From: Chryseobacterium rhizosphaerae
GTDB lineage: Bacteria > Bacteroidota > Bacteroidia > Flavobacteriales > Weeksellaceae
Assembly (NCBI RefSeq): GCF_003385455.1
Contig: NZ_QNUF01000001.1
Coordinates: 124,001-188,000 of the forward strand
Direction: 5' to 3'
Length of the DNA: 64,000 nt
Each line of letters starts with the position of its first letter. The stretch's first letter is position 1. Of the stretch, positions 16,457-26,175 are shown piece after piece. The notes below the pieces were generated by a model. That model worked only from the letters and a program-made list of their open reading frames with translations, searched no databases and was not told the DNA's origin. A program made the position numbers and the translations under genes.

Positions 16457-19270
16457 GTGTTTTACGATCATCAGCAGATAGAAAAAAAGTGGCAGAAATA
16501 CTGGGAGGAAAATCAAACCTATAAAACTTCCAATAACACAGATAAACCTAAATTTTATGTACTCGATATGTTTCCGTATCCATCCGGGGCAGGGCTTCAC
16601 GTAGGTCACCCGCTTGGATATATTGCTTCGGATATCTATGCGAGATATAAAAGACACCAGGGGTTTAACGTTCTCCACCCGGTAGGATATGATAGCTTTG
16701 GGCTTCCTGCTGAGCAGTATGCAATCCAGACAGGACAGCATCCGGCAATCACTACAGAACAAAATATCAACAGATACGAAGAGCAATTAAGAAAAATTGG
16801 ATTTTCATTCGATTGGAGCAGAGAAGTAAGAACGTCTGATGCTTCTTATTATAAATGGACACAGTGGATTTTTATCCAACTGTACCACTCTTGGTATAAT
16901 AAAAATACAGATAAGGCAGAAGCTATAGATACCTTAATCAAACATTTTGAAGAAAAAGGTACAGAAGGGCTGAATGCCAATCAAAATGATGAACTTAGCT
17001 TTACCGCAGAAGAATGGGTGAATGCTTCTGATGTGGATAAAGAAGATATCTTATTAAATTATCGTCTTTCCTACAGAGCAGAAACAACGGTGAACTGGTG
17101 CCCTGCTTTGGGAACCGTGTTGGCAAATGATGAGGTAAAAGACGGAAAGTCTGAAAGAGGTGGTTTCCCAGTATTCCAGAAAAAAATGATGCAGTGGAGT
17201 ATGAGAATCTCTGCCTACTCTGAAAGATTGTTACAAGGGCTTACCCAATTGGATTGGCCACAGCCTCTGAAAGATGCCCAGGAATACTGGATTGGAAAAT
17301 CTCAGGGTGCTCAGGTGAAATTTCAGGTAGAAGGTCATGATGAGATCGTTGAAGTTTTCACCACAAGACCTGATACTATTTTTGGTGCTACTTTTATGGT
17401 GTTGGCTCCGGAGAATCCATTAGTGGAAACCATTACTACAGCTGCCCAAAAAGCGGAAGTAGATACTTATATAGAAGAAACTTCCAAAAAAACAGAAAGA
17501 GACAGAATGGCTGACGTGAAAAACGTGAGCGGAGCTTTTACCGGAAGTTATGCAGTAAATCCTTTCAGTAATGAGAAGATGCCGATCTATATTTCAGATT
17601 ATGTATTGATGGGATATGGAACAGGAGCTGTAATGGCTGTACCTGCCCATGATGAACGTGACCACAGATTTGCTAAGAAATTTAACCTGGAAATTAAAAA
17701 AGTGGTGGAGACTGAAGAAGACGTTCAGGAGAAATCTTTTGATTCTAAAGATTCTGTCTGTGTCAATTCTGATTTCCTAAACGGACTGCATTATAATGAT
17801 GCCAAGTCGAAAATGATTTCAGAAATCGAAAACAGAGGAATTGGTCATGGAACAACAAACTACAGACAGCGTGATGCCATTTTCTCAAGACAGCGTTATT
17901 GGGGAGAACCTGTTCCTATATATTATAAGGAAGGGATGCCATATACGTTACCGGTTTCTGCTTTACCATTGGAACTTCCAGAAGTTGAAAAATATTTACC
18001 TACTGAAGATGGAGATCCTCCATTAGGAAATGCAAAAGTATTTGCGTGGGATGAGGCAAACCAAAAAGTGGTCTCTACAGATTTAATTGATGATCAAACT
18101 ATTTTCCCAATAGAATTGTCTACCATGCCGGGTTGGGCTGGAAGCTCATGGTATTTCCTTAGATATATGGATTCTCAGAATGACGGAGAGTTCTGTGCAA
18201 AGGATCTTTCAGATTATTGGGGACAGGTAGACTTATATATAGGAGGTAGTGAGCATGCAACAGGACACTTGTTATATTCCCGTTTCTGGAATATGTTCTT
18301 AAAAGACAGAGGTTGGATCAACCATGATGAACCTTTCCAAAAACTGATCAACCAGGGGATGATTTTAGGAATGAGTGCTTTTGTATACAGAATAGACGGA
18401 ACCAATCAATATGTTTCTAAAAATCTGGCAGCCGATTATAAGACTCAGCAAATCCATGTTGATGTATCCTTATTAAAAGGAACTTCTGATGAATTGGATA
18501 CAGAAGCGTTCAAAGCATGGAGACCAGACTATGCCAATGCAGAGTTTATTTTTGAAGATGGAAAATACATCACAGACCGTGAAGTAGAAAAAATGTCCAA
18601 ATCAAAATACAATGTAGTTAACCCGGACGATATCTGTGAAGAATATGGAGCAGACGGTTTAAGACTGTATGAAATGTTCCTGGGACCTTTAGAACAATCT
18701 AAGCCTTGGAATACACAGGGGCTAAGTGGAGTCTATGGTTTCCTTAAGAAATTCTGGAATCTGTATTTTAACGGAGATGTATTTGAAGTTTCTGAGGAAG
18801 AACCTACCAAGGCGGAATATAAAGTTTTACATACCTTAATAAAGAAGGTAGTTTTTGATATTGAGAATTTCTCTTTCAATACTTCGGTGTCATCATTTAT
18901 GATCGCTGTAAACGAGCTACAGAAAATAAAATGCAACAAACGCAATATATTGGAACCATTAGCCGTTATCATTTCTCCGTATGCACCTCACATCTGTGAA
19001 GAGCTTTGGAGCTTACTGGGACACGCTACATCTATCGAATTTGAAAGATTTCCAGCATTAAATGAAGAATATCTTGTTGAAGATGAAATTGAATATCCGG
19101 TAAGTGTAAATGGTAAAATGAAGTTCAAAATTTCCCTTTCTGCTCAATTATCTGCTAAGGAGGTGGAAGATTTGGTGATTTCAAATGAAAAAATGCAACA
19201 GATTTTGGAAGGTAAAACCCCTAAAAAAATCATTGTTGTCCCTCACCGTATTGTGAATATCGTAATTTAA
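16457..19270 (+). CDS. leuS: Leucyl-tRNA synthetase
   Basis: 937 residues from a GTG start, chosen because MFYDHQQIEKKWQKYW is the normal family N-terminus. Class I signatures: HVGH at residues 48-51 and KMSKS at 712-716. The zinc/editing CP1 insertion lies between, with the Thr-rich editing motif in TTRPDTIFGATF and the conserved D in AVPAHDERDHRFA. The size is that of Bacteroidetes LeuRS, longer than the E. coli enzyme. It charges tRNA-Leu and edits non-cognate amino acids. It is monocistronic; only weak AT-rich sequence follows its stop codon, with no clear terminator hairpin. Confidence 0.97.
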   Translation: MFYDHQQIEKKWQKYWEENQTYKTSNNTDKPKFYVLDMFPYPSGAGLHVGHPLGYIASDIYARYKRHQGFNVLHPVGYDSFGLPAEQYAIQTGQHPAITTEQNINRYEEQLRKIGFSFDWSREVRTSDASYYKWTQWIFIQLYHSWYNKNTDKAEAIDTLIKHFEEKGTEGLNANQNDELSFTAEEWVNASDVDKEDILLNYRLSYRAETTVNWCPALGTVLANDEVKDGKSERGGFPVFQKKMMQWSMRISAYSERLLQGLTQLDWPQPLKDAQEYWIGKSQGAQVKFQVEGHDEIVEVFTTRPDTIFGATFMVLAPENPLVETITTAAQKAEVDTYIEETSKKTERDRMADVKNVSGAFTGSYAVNPFSNEKMPIYISDYVLMGYGTGAVMAVPAHDERDHRFAKKFNLEIKKVVETEEDVQEKSFDSKDSVCVNSDFLNGLHYNDAKSKMISEIENRGIGHGTTNYRQRDAIFSRQRYWGEPVPIYYKEGMPYTLPVSALPLELPEVEKYLPTEDGDPPLGNAKVFAWDEANQKVVSTDLIDDQTIFPIELSTMPGWAGSSWYFLRYMDSQNDGEFCAKDLSDYWGQVDLYIGGSEHATGHLLYSRFWNMFLKDRGWINHDEPFQKLINQGMILGMSAFVYRIDGTNQYVSKNLAADYKTQQIHVDVSLLKGTSDELDTEAFKAWRPDYANAEFIFEDGKYITDREVEKMSKSKYNVVNPDDICEEYGADGLRLYEMFLGPLEQSKPWNTQGLSGVYGFLKKFWNLYFNGDVFEVSEEEPTKAEYKVLHTLIKKVVFDIENFSFNTSVSSFMIAVNELQKIKCNKRNILEPLAVIISPYAPHICEELWSLLGHATSIEFERFPALNEEYLVEDEIEYPVSVNGKMKFKISLSAQLSAKEVEDLVISNEKMQQILEGKTPKKIIVVPHRIVNIVI

Positions 19271-19452
19271 AAAAAAATTAACATTGGGAAATTAAAAAAA
19301 ATGGGGTGCTAATTTTTTTGATTTTTTAACTCAAATGTTAAATTTGGAAAAAATATATAAAATATCTAAGAATAATTATTATTTTAAAATCGTATTAATT
19401 TTTCTTTATCAAAAAAAAGCAAAATGTTTAATTAAGACTCTTGCATTTTAAT

Positions 19453-19460
19453 TAATTTTG
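19453..19460 (+). promoter_or_regulatory. -7 element of the exbB-exbD-exbD-tonB operon
   Basis: TAATTTTG, full match to TAnnTTTG, 50 nt before the exbB ATG in a 240-base AT-rich gap after leuS. Confidence 0.55.
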
Positions 19461-19510
19461 CCTTTAATTTACACCCTGTAAAAATTTAAAACAATATAAT
19501 TTAGTTAAAT

Positions 19511-20374
19511 ATGGAAATGAATGTTTCAAAAAATGATGAGCAAGTAGTTGCTAGAAAAGCGGGAGGTTTAAATCCAGCTGTTATTATTCCTATTCTATTT
19601 GCTATAGGAATTTGTATTTATTTATTCGTTCTTGGTAACCCAGGAAACTTTAAAGATGCAGACAAACTAGGTAGTGGTTCTGTAGCTTTCTCAAGTGTTG
19701 AAGGAAAAGACATTCACCCAGAGTCGTTTTTAGGTATTATCTACAAAGGAGGGGTTATTGTACCAATCTTGATTACTTTCATGATTACGGTAATTGTTTT
19801 CTCTTTTGAAAGATATTTCGTACTTGGTAAAGCTGCCGGAAAAGGAAACTTAGACAACTTCGTTGTACAAGTAAGAAGCTTACTAAACCAAAACAAAATT
19901 GATGAAGCTCTTGAAGAGTGCGATAGACAACAAGGTTCAGTAGGTAACGTAGTAAAAGAAGGTCTTACTACTTACAAAGCTCTTTCTCACGATACAACTT
20001 TAAATAAAGAGCAGAAAATGGTAGCTCTTAACAAAGCTATCGAAGAAGCTACTACTCTTGAGATGCCAATGCTTGAGAAAAACATGATGATCCTTTCTAC
20101 TTTAGGTACGGTTGCTACGCTAATCGCACTTTTAGGAACGGTAATCGGGATGATCAAGGCATTCTTCGCATTAGGTTCAGGAGGAGGTACTCCAGATGCT
20201 GCTGCACTTTCTACAGGTATCTCTGAAGCATTGATTAACACAGCTTTAGGTATTGGTACTTCAGCAATCGCTATTATCCTTTACAACTTCTTTACTTCTA
20301 AAATTGATGGATTAACTTACAAGATCGACGAGATCTCTATGAGTATCCAACAGTCTTTTGCTGAATTCAACTAA
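19511..20374 (+). CDS. exbB: MotA/TolQ/ExbB proton channel protein
   Basis: 287 residues. A first hydrophobic segment at about residues 22-42 is followed by a short periplasmic region, a helix at about 78-98 and the paired C-terminal helices in the MotA/TolQ/ExbB signature (LEKNMMILSTLGTVATLIALLGTVIGMIKAF, then STGISEALINTALGIGTSAIAIILYNFF). It forms the proton-conducting pentamer that, with ExbD and TonB, powers outer-membrane import. First gene of a four-gene operon. Codon use is strongly biased, as for highly expressed genes. Confidence 0.93.
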   Translation: MEMNVSKNDEQVVARKAGGLNPAVIIPILFAIGICIYLFVLGNPGNFKDADKLGSGSVAFSSVEGKDIHPESFLGIIYKGGVIVPILITFMITVIVFSFERYFVLGKAAGKGNLDNFVVQVRSLLNQNKIDEALEECDRQQGSVGNVVKEGLTTYKALSHDTTLNKEQKMVALNKAIEEATTLEMPMLEKNMMILSTLGTVATLIALLGTVIGMIKAFFALGSGGGTPDAAALSTGISEALINTALGIGTSAIAIILYNFFTSKIDGLTYKIDEISMSIQQSFAEFN

Positions 20375-20435
20375 GAATTAGCAAGGTATTTGCATTGGCA
20401 ATTAAAAGAAGTTTAATTAAAAATATTTTATAATA

Positions 20436-21038
20436 ATGGCGAGAGTCAAACCAAAAAGACATGGAGTAGTGACGGACATGACCGCGATGTGTGACGTTGC
20501 GTTCCTACTACTTACATTCTTTATCTTGACCACTCAGTTTAAAAAACCTGACGTGGAGCAGATTAAACCGCCATCTTCAATATCAGAGAAGTTACTTCCT
20601 GACGCAAGTTTGATGACTATCAACGCTACTCCAGACGGAAAATTTTATTTCCAGCCAGTAGAAAATGCATCAGAGAGATTACAGCTTTTAGACAAAATGG
20701 GCCAAAAGTATAATATTACTTTTGACAACAAACAAAAAGCATCATTTCAGAAAGTACAAGCTATTGGGGTTCCTATGAACCAACTGAAAAGCTATCTCGA
20801 TTTGTCAGATGAGGAGCAGAAAAATTTCAGGAGTCCTAAAGGGATTCCTATGGATAGTACAAATAAGCAGTTAGTTGACTGGGTACAGCAGAGTTTGAGC
20901 GTAAATCCTGATTACAAATTAGCAATCAAGGGTGATGTTACGACTCAGTATCCTAAAGTTAAAAGCCTATTTGAAGGTTTAAGAGATATTGATTTTCTTA
21001 AATTCTGGTTGATTACATCACAAGAAGGTAAACCATAA
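20436..21038 (+). CDS. exbD: ExbD-type biopolymer transporter, first copy
   Basis: 200 residues. A basic N-terminus (MARVKPKRHG) precedes VTDMTAMCDVAFLLLTFFIL, where D20 is the conserved membrane aspartate that relays protons. The periplasmic part contains an inserted region of about 50 residues with a DKKGQ-like unfolded section, longer than in E. coli ExbD (141 residues). Having two non-identical ExbD genes in tandem is usual in Bacteroidetes and suggests a heterodimer inside the ExbB ring. Confidence 0.92.
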   Translation: MARVKPKRHGVVTDMTAMCDVAFLLLTFFILTTQFKKPDVEQIKPPSSISEKLLPDASLMTINATPDGKFYFQPVENASERLQLLDKMGQKYNITFDNKQKASFQKVQAIGVPMNQLKSYLDLSDEEQKNFRSPKGIPMDSTNKQLVDWVQQSLSVNPDYKLAIKGDVTTQYPKVKSLFEGLRDIDFLKFWLITSQEGKP

Positions 21039-21051
21039 TATATCATTAGAA

Positions 21052-21624
21052 ATGGCAGAAGTACAAGTACAGGAAAAAGGCGGCAAAGGCGGCAAAGTAC
21101 GTTCCAAGAAGCAGAATACCAGAGTCGATATGACTCCTATGGTGGACTTGGGTTTTCTATTGATTACCTTCTTTATGTTCACAACCACATTTAGTAAACC
21201 GAATGTAATGGATTTGGGTCTTCCGGCTAAACCTAAAAAGGATCAACCGAAACCACCTCCAACAGAAATTAAACTTTCTAACTCAATTTCCTTATTATTG
21301 GGTAAAGACAATAGGATTTTTTGGCATCAGCAGGATAATACTTCTTTAACTGATCAGAATCTTAATGAAACTTCTTTCGATAGAGAAGGGATTAGAAAAG
21401 TAATTGAGCAGGCAAGAGCAAACGCGGCAGATAAAACGAAATTTACTGTTATTATCAAACCGACTGACGATGCTGTATATAAGAACTTTGTAGATATTCT
21501 TGACGAAATGGCAATTACCAAAAGTGAGCAATACGGGGTAACCGATGTGAAGCCTTGGGAGCTAGCCGTTTATAATAAGAAGGTTGGTAACTCTGGAGCT
21601 CCTGCAGCACCAGCAACAAAGTAA
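21052..21624 (+). CDS. exbD: ExbD-type biopolymer transporter, second copy
   Basis: 190 residues, beginning 13 nt after the first exbD. A Lys/Gly-rich cytoplasmic tail leads to RVDMTPMVDLGFLLITFFMF, with proton-relay D32. A KPKKDQPKPPPTE linker joins it to the periplasmic ExbD domain (FTVIIKPTDDAVYKNFVDILDEM). The last residues are Ala/Pro-rich. The N-terminus closely resembles that of the partial gene at window positions 1-72. Confidence 0.92.
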   Translation: MAEVQVQEKGGKGGKVRSKKQNTRVDMTPMVDLGFLLITFFMFTTTFSKPNVMDLGLPAKPKKDQPKPPPTEIKLSNSISLLLGKDNRIFWHQQDNTSLTDQNLNETSFDREGIRKVIEQARANAADKTKFTVIIKPTDDAVYKNFVDILDEMAITKSEQYGVTDVKPWELAVYNKKVGNSGAPAAPATK

Positions 21625-21649
21625 TTTAACCATAAAATTGTAAAAATCT

Positions 21650-22492
21650 ATGGCAGATGAAAATGTATACAATCAGAATCTTACTTTAGACGAGATTGTA
21701 TTTGAAAATAGAAACAAGGAATATGGTGCCTATGATCTTAGACATCAGTATCCGAGACTTCTGACAAAATCATTTATTGTTGGAACGGCATTATTCCTGG
21801 TTGCGGCATTGTCTCCTTTTATTTATCTTACCATTAAGAGACTTACTGAGCCACCTAAGCAAGAAGTGAAGGCAGACTTGGTAGAAATTCTTCAGGAAGA
21901 TAAAATTATTGAGCAGCCAAAAGAAGAAGAACCACCTCCACCACCTCCACCTCCAAAAGAAGAGGAGAAAATTGAGGTAATTCAGAACGTGGTTCCTGAG
22001 CCTGTAAAAGCTCCGAAAATTGAAACTCCACCACCACCGATTTCTAAGCAGTTGGAAACAACAACTGGTTTGAACAATCAGGAGGGGGTTAAAGCTCCGG
22101 CTTATACGCCACCACCGCCACCACCATCTACAGGTACTAAAGCTAGTACTGTGGAAGTAAAAGCGAATAATCCTAACGAGATCTACAAAGATGTAGACCA
22201 GTCTGCAGAATATCCTGGAGGTATGGGTGCACTAAGAAAGTTCTTAGGGGATAACTTCGATACTTCTCTAATGGAAGGAGGTGAAGGTACGCTTAAAGCT
22301 AAGCTTAAGTTCGTTGTAGAAAGAGACGGAACTGTTTCTGGTGTTACCATTGAAGAGAAATCTCCAAATGGCGACTTTAACAGTGAAGCGATTCGTGTAG
22401 TTAAGAAACTTAAAAAGTGGACTCCAGCGAAAAGAAATGGAGAAAGCGTTAGATCTTACTATAGCGTTCCATTTACTATGAACTTTGAATAA
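21650..22492 (+). CDS. tonB: TonB energy transducer
   Basis: 280 residues. The cytoplasmic N-terminus contains LDEIVFENRNKEYGAYDLR, typical of Bacteroidetes TonB, then a membrane helix at about residues 43-63. The periplasmic linker (about 75-175) has Pro-rich runs (PPPPPPPP at two places) and Lys/Glu tracts that span the periplasm. The C-terminal TonB domain (about 185-280) runs from AEYPGGMGALRKFLGDNF to the closing RSYYSVPFTMNFE. It contacts the TonB box of outer-membrane receptors. It is the last gene of the exb operon, ending at the hairpin at 22517. Confidence 0.93.
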   Translation: MADENVYNQNLTLDEIVFENRNKEYGAYDLRHQYPRLLTKSFIVGTALFLVAALSPFIYLTIKRLTEPPKQEVKADLVEILQEDKIIEQPKEEEPPPPPPPPKEEEKIEVIQNVVPEPVKAPKIETPPPPISKQLETTTGLNNQEGVKAPAYTPPPPPPSTGTKASTVEVKANNPNEIYKDVDQSAEYPGGMGALRKFLGDNFDTSLMEGGEGTLKAKLKFVVERDGTVSGVTIEEKSPNGDFNSEAIRVVKKLKKWTPAKRNGESVRSYYSVPFTMNFE

Positions 22493-22516
22493 TTAGACTT
22501 ATTTATTCATAATATA

Positions 22517-22557
22517 AATAAAAAGAGAGGCATATGCTTCTCTTTTTATTTTTTTTG
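22517..22557 (+). terminator. Rho-independent terminator of the exb-tonB operon
   Basis: Perfect 12-bp stem (22517-22528 with 22539-22550), 10-nt loop, then a T run that merges into the next gene's promoter. Confidence 0.9.
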
Positions 22558-22565
22558 TATTTTTG
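22558..22565 (+). promoter_or_regulatory. -7 element 4 nt before the ATG of a small membrane protein
   Basis: TATTTTTG ends at 22565, and the ATG begins at 22570, about where transcription should start. This predicts a leaderless mRNA. Confidence 0.5.
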
Positions 22566-22569
22566 TTAC

Positions 22570-22767
22570 ATGATGTTCAATTGGTTATCCCTGGTTACGG
22601 GATTGTTTTATATCGTTTTAGGAATTGTAGTCATTATCTATAAATTCTTTTTTACAATTTTGGAACCTGCTATTGCCTATGCAATGGGAACTGTTCTGAT
22701 TATTTATGGAATTTTCAGGATTTACAGGGCGATTTCAAAAATTAAAAAATCGAAGAATGAAGAATAG
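22570..22767 (+). CDS. Small two-helix membrane protein
   Basis: 65 residues from the ATG at 22570. The frame is open to 22534, but those codons lie in the tonB terminator and its promoter, so the inner start is used. Residues about 8-28 and 34-54 are membrane helices, and the tail is Lys-rich (KIKKSKNEE). I recognise no named family. The 3' end overlaps the following lipoprotein gene by 11 nt, so the two are coupled and may act together at the membrane. Confidence 0.7.
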   Translation: MMFNWLSLVTGLFYIVLGIVVIIYKFFFTILEPAIAYAMGTVLIIYGIFRIYRAISKIKKSKNEE

Positions 22768-23629
22768 TTTTAAGATTGTAGTTGTTTTTATTCTGAGTAT
22801 AATGCTCATCAACTGCAAAAAGGAAGAGAAATCTCCGTCTTACAATAAAGGTGACCTTACAATTTTTACTGACGAATCTTTTCAAAGTGTTACAGAAGCA
22901 TTAGCCGACGGCTACATGATCAATTATCCGGAAACACGTATTAAAGTTGCTACAAAAAAAGAGGATTTAGGCCTTCTTGACCTCCTGAATGGGAAGGCAA
23001 AGGTTATTGTAATGTCGAGAAACCTGACTACAGAGGAAGTGAAAACTTACGAAGAGAGAACTGATTTAAAGTTCTTACCCTCAAAGTTTGCAGCGGACGC
23101 AGTGGTTTTCGTAGTTCCTAAAAATTCTCCCAAGGAAAGCATTTCAATGGAAGAGATTAATGAGGGAATGTTATCAGAGAACAAAAATTTTATTTTCGAT
23201 GGTACGAATTCCAGTAATTTGAATTTTGTTGCTGAAAAGCTGAAAAAACAGCCGAAAGATCTTAAGTTTTCAATTATCCCCGGGAATAAGAAAATCATAG
23301 AAGAATTGGGTCAGTATCCTGATAAAATTGGAGTGGTGGGATTAAATACCTTTAGCCGCCCTTACGATAAAGCTTCTGAAAAATTAAGAGAAATGGTTAA
23401 GGTGCTTCCTGTAGTACAGAAAGGGAAGCAGTACACTCCTGATTTTGAAGGGCTTCGTTCAATGGAATATCCATTTACAAGAGTTCTTTATTTTCTGGCA
23501 AATGAAGGTAATTTTAACATCGCTAACGGATTTATGAGATTTTCATGTACTCATTTGGGGCAGAAAATTGTTCAGAAAGAAGGTTTACAGCCTTATAACG
23601 TATACCGTAGAGAGGTACAAATGCGTTAA
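22757..23629 (+). CDS. PstS-like periplasmic substrate-binding lipoprotein
   Basis: 290 residues from the ATG at 22757, which gives a lipoprotein signal with lipidated C20 (SIMLINC-KKEE); the in-frame extension to 22706 would bury it. The body fits the PBP-like phosphate-binding fold: LTIFTDESFQSVTEALADGY, FAADAVVFVVPKNSP, GVVGLNTFSRPYD, then PFTRVLYFLAN near the C-terminus, as in PstS. No pstCAB genes follow, so transport of phosphate is not shown. Its usual place between tonB and a TPR protein in Flavobacteriia suggests a link to Ton-dependent uptake. Confidence 0.82.
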   Translation: MKNSFKIVVVFILSIMLINCKKEEKSPSYNKGDLTIFTDESFQSVTEALADGYMINYPETRIKVATKKEDLGLLDLLNGKAKVIVMSRNLTTEEVKTYEERTDLKFLPSKFAADAVVFVVPKNSPKESISMEEINEGMLSENKNFIFDGTNSSNLNFVAEKLKKQPKDLKFSIIPGNKKIIEELGQYPDKIGVVGLNTFSRPYDKASEKLREMVKVLPVVQKGKQYTPDFEGLRSMEYPFTRVLYFLANEGNFNIANGFMRFSCTHLGQKIVQKEGLQPYNVYRREVQMR

Positions 23630-23720
23630 AAATTATTAAATTCACAATATACCCTATCAAAAAGTATTATTTTGGTCTGAAAATTGTGTAGAATATAACT
23701 CAAATATTTAGAAATATAAA

Positions 23721-25373
23721 ATGAAAGATATAATGAATATGAATGTAAAGAAAATTGCTTTTGGAGCAGCTGTGGTATTTTTTGCCGGTTTTACCTCTGC
23801 ACAAACACTGCAGGATGGTATCAACAGTATAGACAGTGATAAATTTGCTCAGGCAAAAACTAACTTCACTGACATGATCACTAAAGAGCCTACTGCTGAG
23901 AACTACTTCTATTTAGGAAATACTTTCTTAAGACAGGGTGAACCAGACTATGCTAAAGCTATTGAAAGCTTTAACAAAGGGGTAGCTGCTGACGGAAAGA
24001 GTTATCTTAACAAGATTGGTTTAGCTGCTGTAAAACTAGGTAAAGGTGATAAAAGTGCTATTGCTGAAATTCAGAAAGTAGTAACCGATTCAAGAGAAAA
24101 AGATGCTGAAGTACTGTTCAGAGCTGCTGAAGCATTAACATTATTTGAAAAAAACAGTTCGCCTGATCTTGCTATTCAGTTCCTGACTAAAGCGATTGAA
24201 AAAGCAGAGAAAAAAGGAGTTCCTGCACATTACTATTATACATTAGGAGATGCTTACAGATTGAAAAGAATGCCGGGAGATGCTATGTCAGCATATGATA
24301 AAGCATTACCATTGGCTAAGAACAAAGCGTCTGTTTATACGAGAATGGCTACCTTATGGATGGCTGCTCAACAATGGCAACAAGCTAAGCAGAACATTGA
24401 TAAAGCTATCGGTGTAGATGCTACTTATGCACCTGCCTATAAAGCGCTTGCATCTTACGATATCAGATATCAGCAAAATGCTAAGGCTACACAAGACCTT
24501 ATCAACTATACAAAATATGCTGATGAAGATCCATATACTCAGTTAGAAATTGCTAAATTATATTTCACTAACGAAGATTATACAAACTCTAAAACAGTAT
24601 TGGATAAAATCTTTGATAAAATTGAAGATCCTATCAAATTCAAATTAAGAGCGTACCAGTCTTATGCTGATGGAAACTATGCTGAAGCAAAACAAAATAT
24701 GGATACTTTTGTTTCTCAGGCAGAAAAAACAAGAGTATTACCTGCAGATCAAGGTTTACAGGGACTTATTGCTGCTGGATTAGCAAAAACAGAAACTGAT
24801 GCTGCTAAAAAATCTGCTTTAACTACTGAATCTCAACAAAAAATTGCTATTGCAAAAGCTGCTAAAGATGAGACCATGAAGTGGGATCTTGAATTAGCTA
24901 ATATTGCAGGAGGTGGTGGTGCTTCTCAGGCAGAAGCGGATAAAGGACCAACTAACCCGACTATTGAAGGTTTGAAAAAACAAGTTGCAGCTAATGCTCA
25001 GGATTCTGATGCTTTATTTAAATTAGCAACCGCTTATCAGGATGTTAAAAACTGGAATGGAGCAATTCTTACTTGGCAGAAAATGAGTGCACTTCTTCCA
25101 GATTGGGCACCTGCTTATTACAGCCAGGGATATTCTTACCAACAGGCTGGAAATAACGAGGCAGCAAAAATTGCTTACGAGAAGTTTATTTCTACTGTGA
25201 AACCTGCTGATCAGGAAGCTAACAAGCAAACTCTAGCTTATGCTTATTTTGCTGTAGCGTACATGAATAAAGATTCTGATGCTGCAAAAGCTAAAGATTA
25301 TGTAGCAAAATCATTACAGCTTGATCCTACATATCAGGATGCTGTAAAATTAAATGCAGAAATCAATAAGTAA
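23721..25373 (+). CDS. Periplasmic or outer-membrane tetratricopeptide repeat protein
   Basis: 550 residues. In-frame ATGs at 23721, 23733 and 23739 all precede a signal peptide (KKIAFGAAVVFFAGFTSAQ). The rest is built of TPR units of about 34 residues, such as AENYFYLGNTFLRQGEPDYAKAIESFNKG-type and YAPAYKALASYD elements, with a Gly/Ala linker near residue 395 (AGGGGASQAE) before the last units. TPR arrays act as protein-binding scaffolds; the partner is unknown. Codon use is strongly biased as in the exb operon, pointing to high expression. Confidence 0.85.
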   Translation: MKDIMNMNVKKIAFGAAVVFFAGFTSAQTLQDGINSIDSDKFAQAKTNFTDMITKEPTAENYFYLGNTFLRQGEPDYAKAIESFNKGVAADGKSYLNKIGLAAVKLGKGDKSAIAEIQKVVTDSREKDAEVLFRAAEALTLFEKNSSPDLAIQFLTKAIEKAEKKGVPAHYYYTLGDAYRLKRMPGDAMSAYDKALPLAKNKASVYTRMATLWMAAQQWQQAKQNIDKAIGVDATYAPAYKALASYDIRYQQNAKATQDLINYTKYADEDPYTQLEIAKLYFTNEDYTNSKTVLDKIFDKIEDPIKFKLRAYQSYADGNYAEAKQNMDTFVSQAEKTRVLPADQGLQGLIAAGLAKTETDAAKKSALTTESQQKIAIAKAAKDETMKWDLELANIAGGGGASQAEADKGPTNPTIEGLKKQVAANAQDSDALFKLATAYQDVKNWNGAILTWQKMSALLPDWAPAYYSQGYSYQQAGNNEAAKIAYEKFISTVKPADQEANKQTLAYAYFAVAYMNKDSDAAKAKDYVAKSLQLDPTYQDAVKLNAEINK

Positions 25374-25397
25374 TTTAAAATTTAAATTATAGATATT

Positions 25398-25435
25398 AAA
25401 ACTTCCCATTCGTAATGTTTGGGAAGTTTTTATTT
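25398..25435 (+). terminator. Rho-independent terminator of the TPR gene
   Basis: AAAACTTCCCA (25398-25408) pairs with TGGGAAGTTTT (25420-25430), 11-nt loop, then T residues. It overlaps the -33 region of bshB1. Confidence 0.88.
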
Positions 25436-25450
25436 TAAACCTTATCTTTG
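25418..25450 (+). promoter_or_regulatory. bshB1 promoter
   Basis: TTTG (25418-25421), 21-nt spacer, then TATCTTTG (25443-25450). The ATG is only 5 nt further on, predicting a leaderless or nearly leaderless mRNA. Confidence 0.65.
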
Positions 25451-25455
25451 GATAC

Positions 25456-26175
25456 ATGAAAACTGATATACTTGCTTTTGGAGCACATCCTGATGACGTA
25501 GAATTAGGCTGTGGCGGAACTATTGCTAAAATGGTTTCTGAAGGAAAAAAATGTGTTGTTGTAGATCTTACAAGAGGAGAACTCGGAACAAGAGGTACAG
25601 ATGAAACAAGAAAAGCGGAAGCAGCAGACGCTGCCAGGATTTTAGGTCTTTCTGCAAGAGAGAATCTAGGAATGAAAGATGGATTTCTTGTCAATTCTGA
25701 AGAATATCAGATGAGGATCGTAAAAATGATCCGCAAATACCGCCCGGAAATCGTATTGGCTAATGCGATTGATGATAGACATCCGGACCATGCAAAAGGA
25801 GCGAAATTAGTGTCGGATGCGTGCTTCTTGTCCGGACTGAGAAAAATTGAAACAGTAGAGGAGGGCGAGAGCCAGGAAGTCTGGAGACCCAAGCATGTTT
25901 TTCATTACATTCAATGGAAAGATATCAAACCGGAATTTGTAATTGATATCTCAGAACATCTTGACAAAAAACTTGCAGCCTGTATGGCTTATAAAACTCA
26001 GTTTTATGACCCCACTTCTAAGGAACCTGAAACTCCAATTACAACAAAAGACTTTTATGAGAGCTTAACTTACCGTGCACAGGATTTAGGACGTTTATCG
26101 GGAGTTGCTTATGCTGAGGGATTTACGTCTGAGAAGTTAATTGCAATGAAAAATTTTGAAGGAATTGTTTGGTAA
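25456..26175 (+). CDS. bshB1: N-acetylglucosaminyl-malate deacetylase BshB1
   Basis: 239 residues of the LmbE/PIG-L deacetylase fold. The zinc site is formed by H11 and D14 of AHPDD and by H112 in DRHPDH. GELGTRGTDETR and ENLGMKDGF are typical of the BshB1 subgroup. It removes acetyl from GlcNAc-malate in bacillithiol synthesis, between BshA and BshC. Neither bshA nor bshC is in the window, as is common when these genes are dispersed. The promoter of the following tRNA-His lies inside the last codons. Confidence 0.92.
   Translation: MKTDILAFGAHPDDVELGCGGTIAKMVSEGKKCVVVDLTRGELGTRGTDETRKAEAADAARILGLSARENLGMKDGFLVNSEEYQMRIVKMIRKYRPEIVLANAIDDRHPDHAKGAKLVSDACFLSGLRKIETVEEGESQEVWRPKHVFHYIQWKDIKPEFVIDISEHLDKKLAACMAYKTQFYDPTSKEPETPITTKDFYESLTYRAQDLGRLSGVAYAEGFTSEKLIAMKNFEGIVW

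Noticed and set aside
16427..16786. 119-residue reverse frame over the leuS start
   Set aside because: Shadow of leuS; no promoter, and the opposite strand is certain.
19271..19452. Terminator after leuS
   Set aside because: The sequence is A/T-rich with weak complementarity only; no stem worth reporting.
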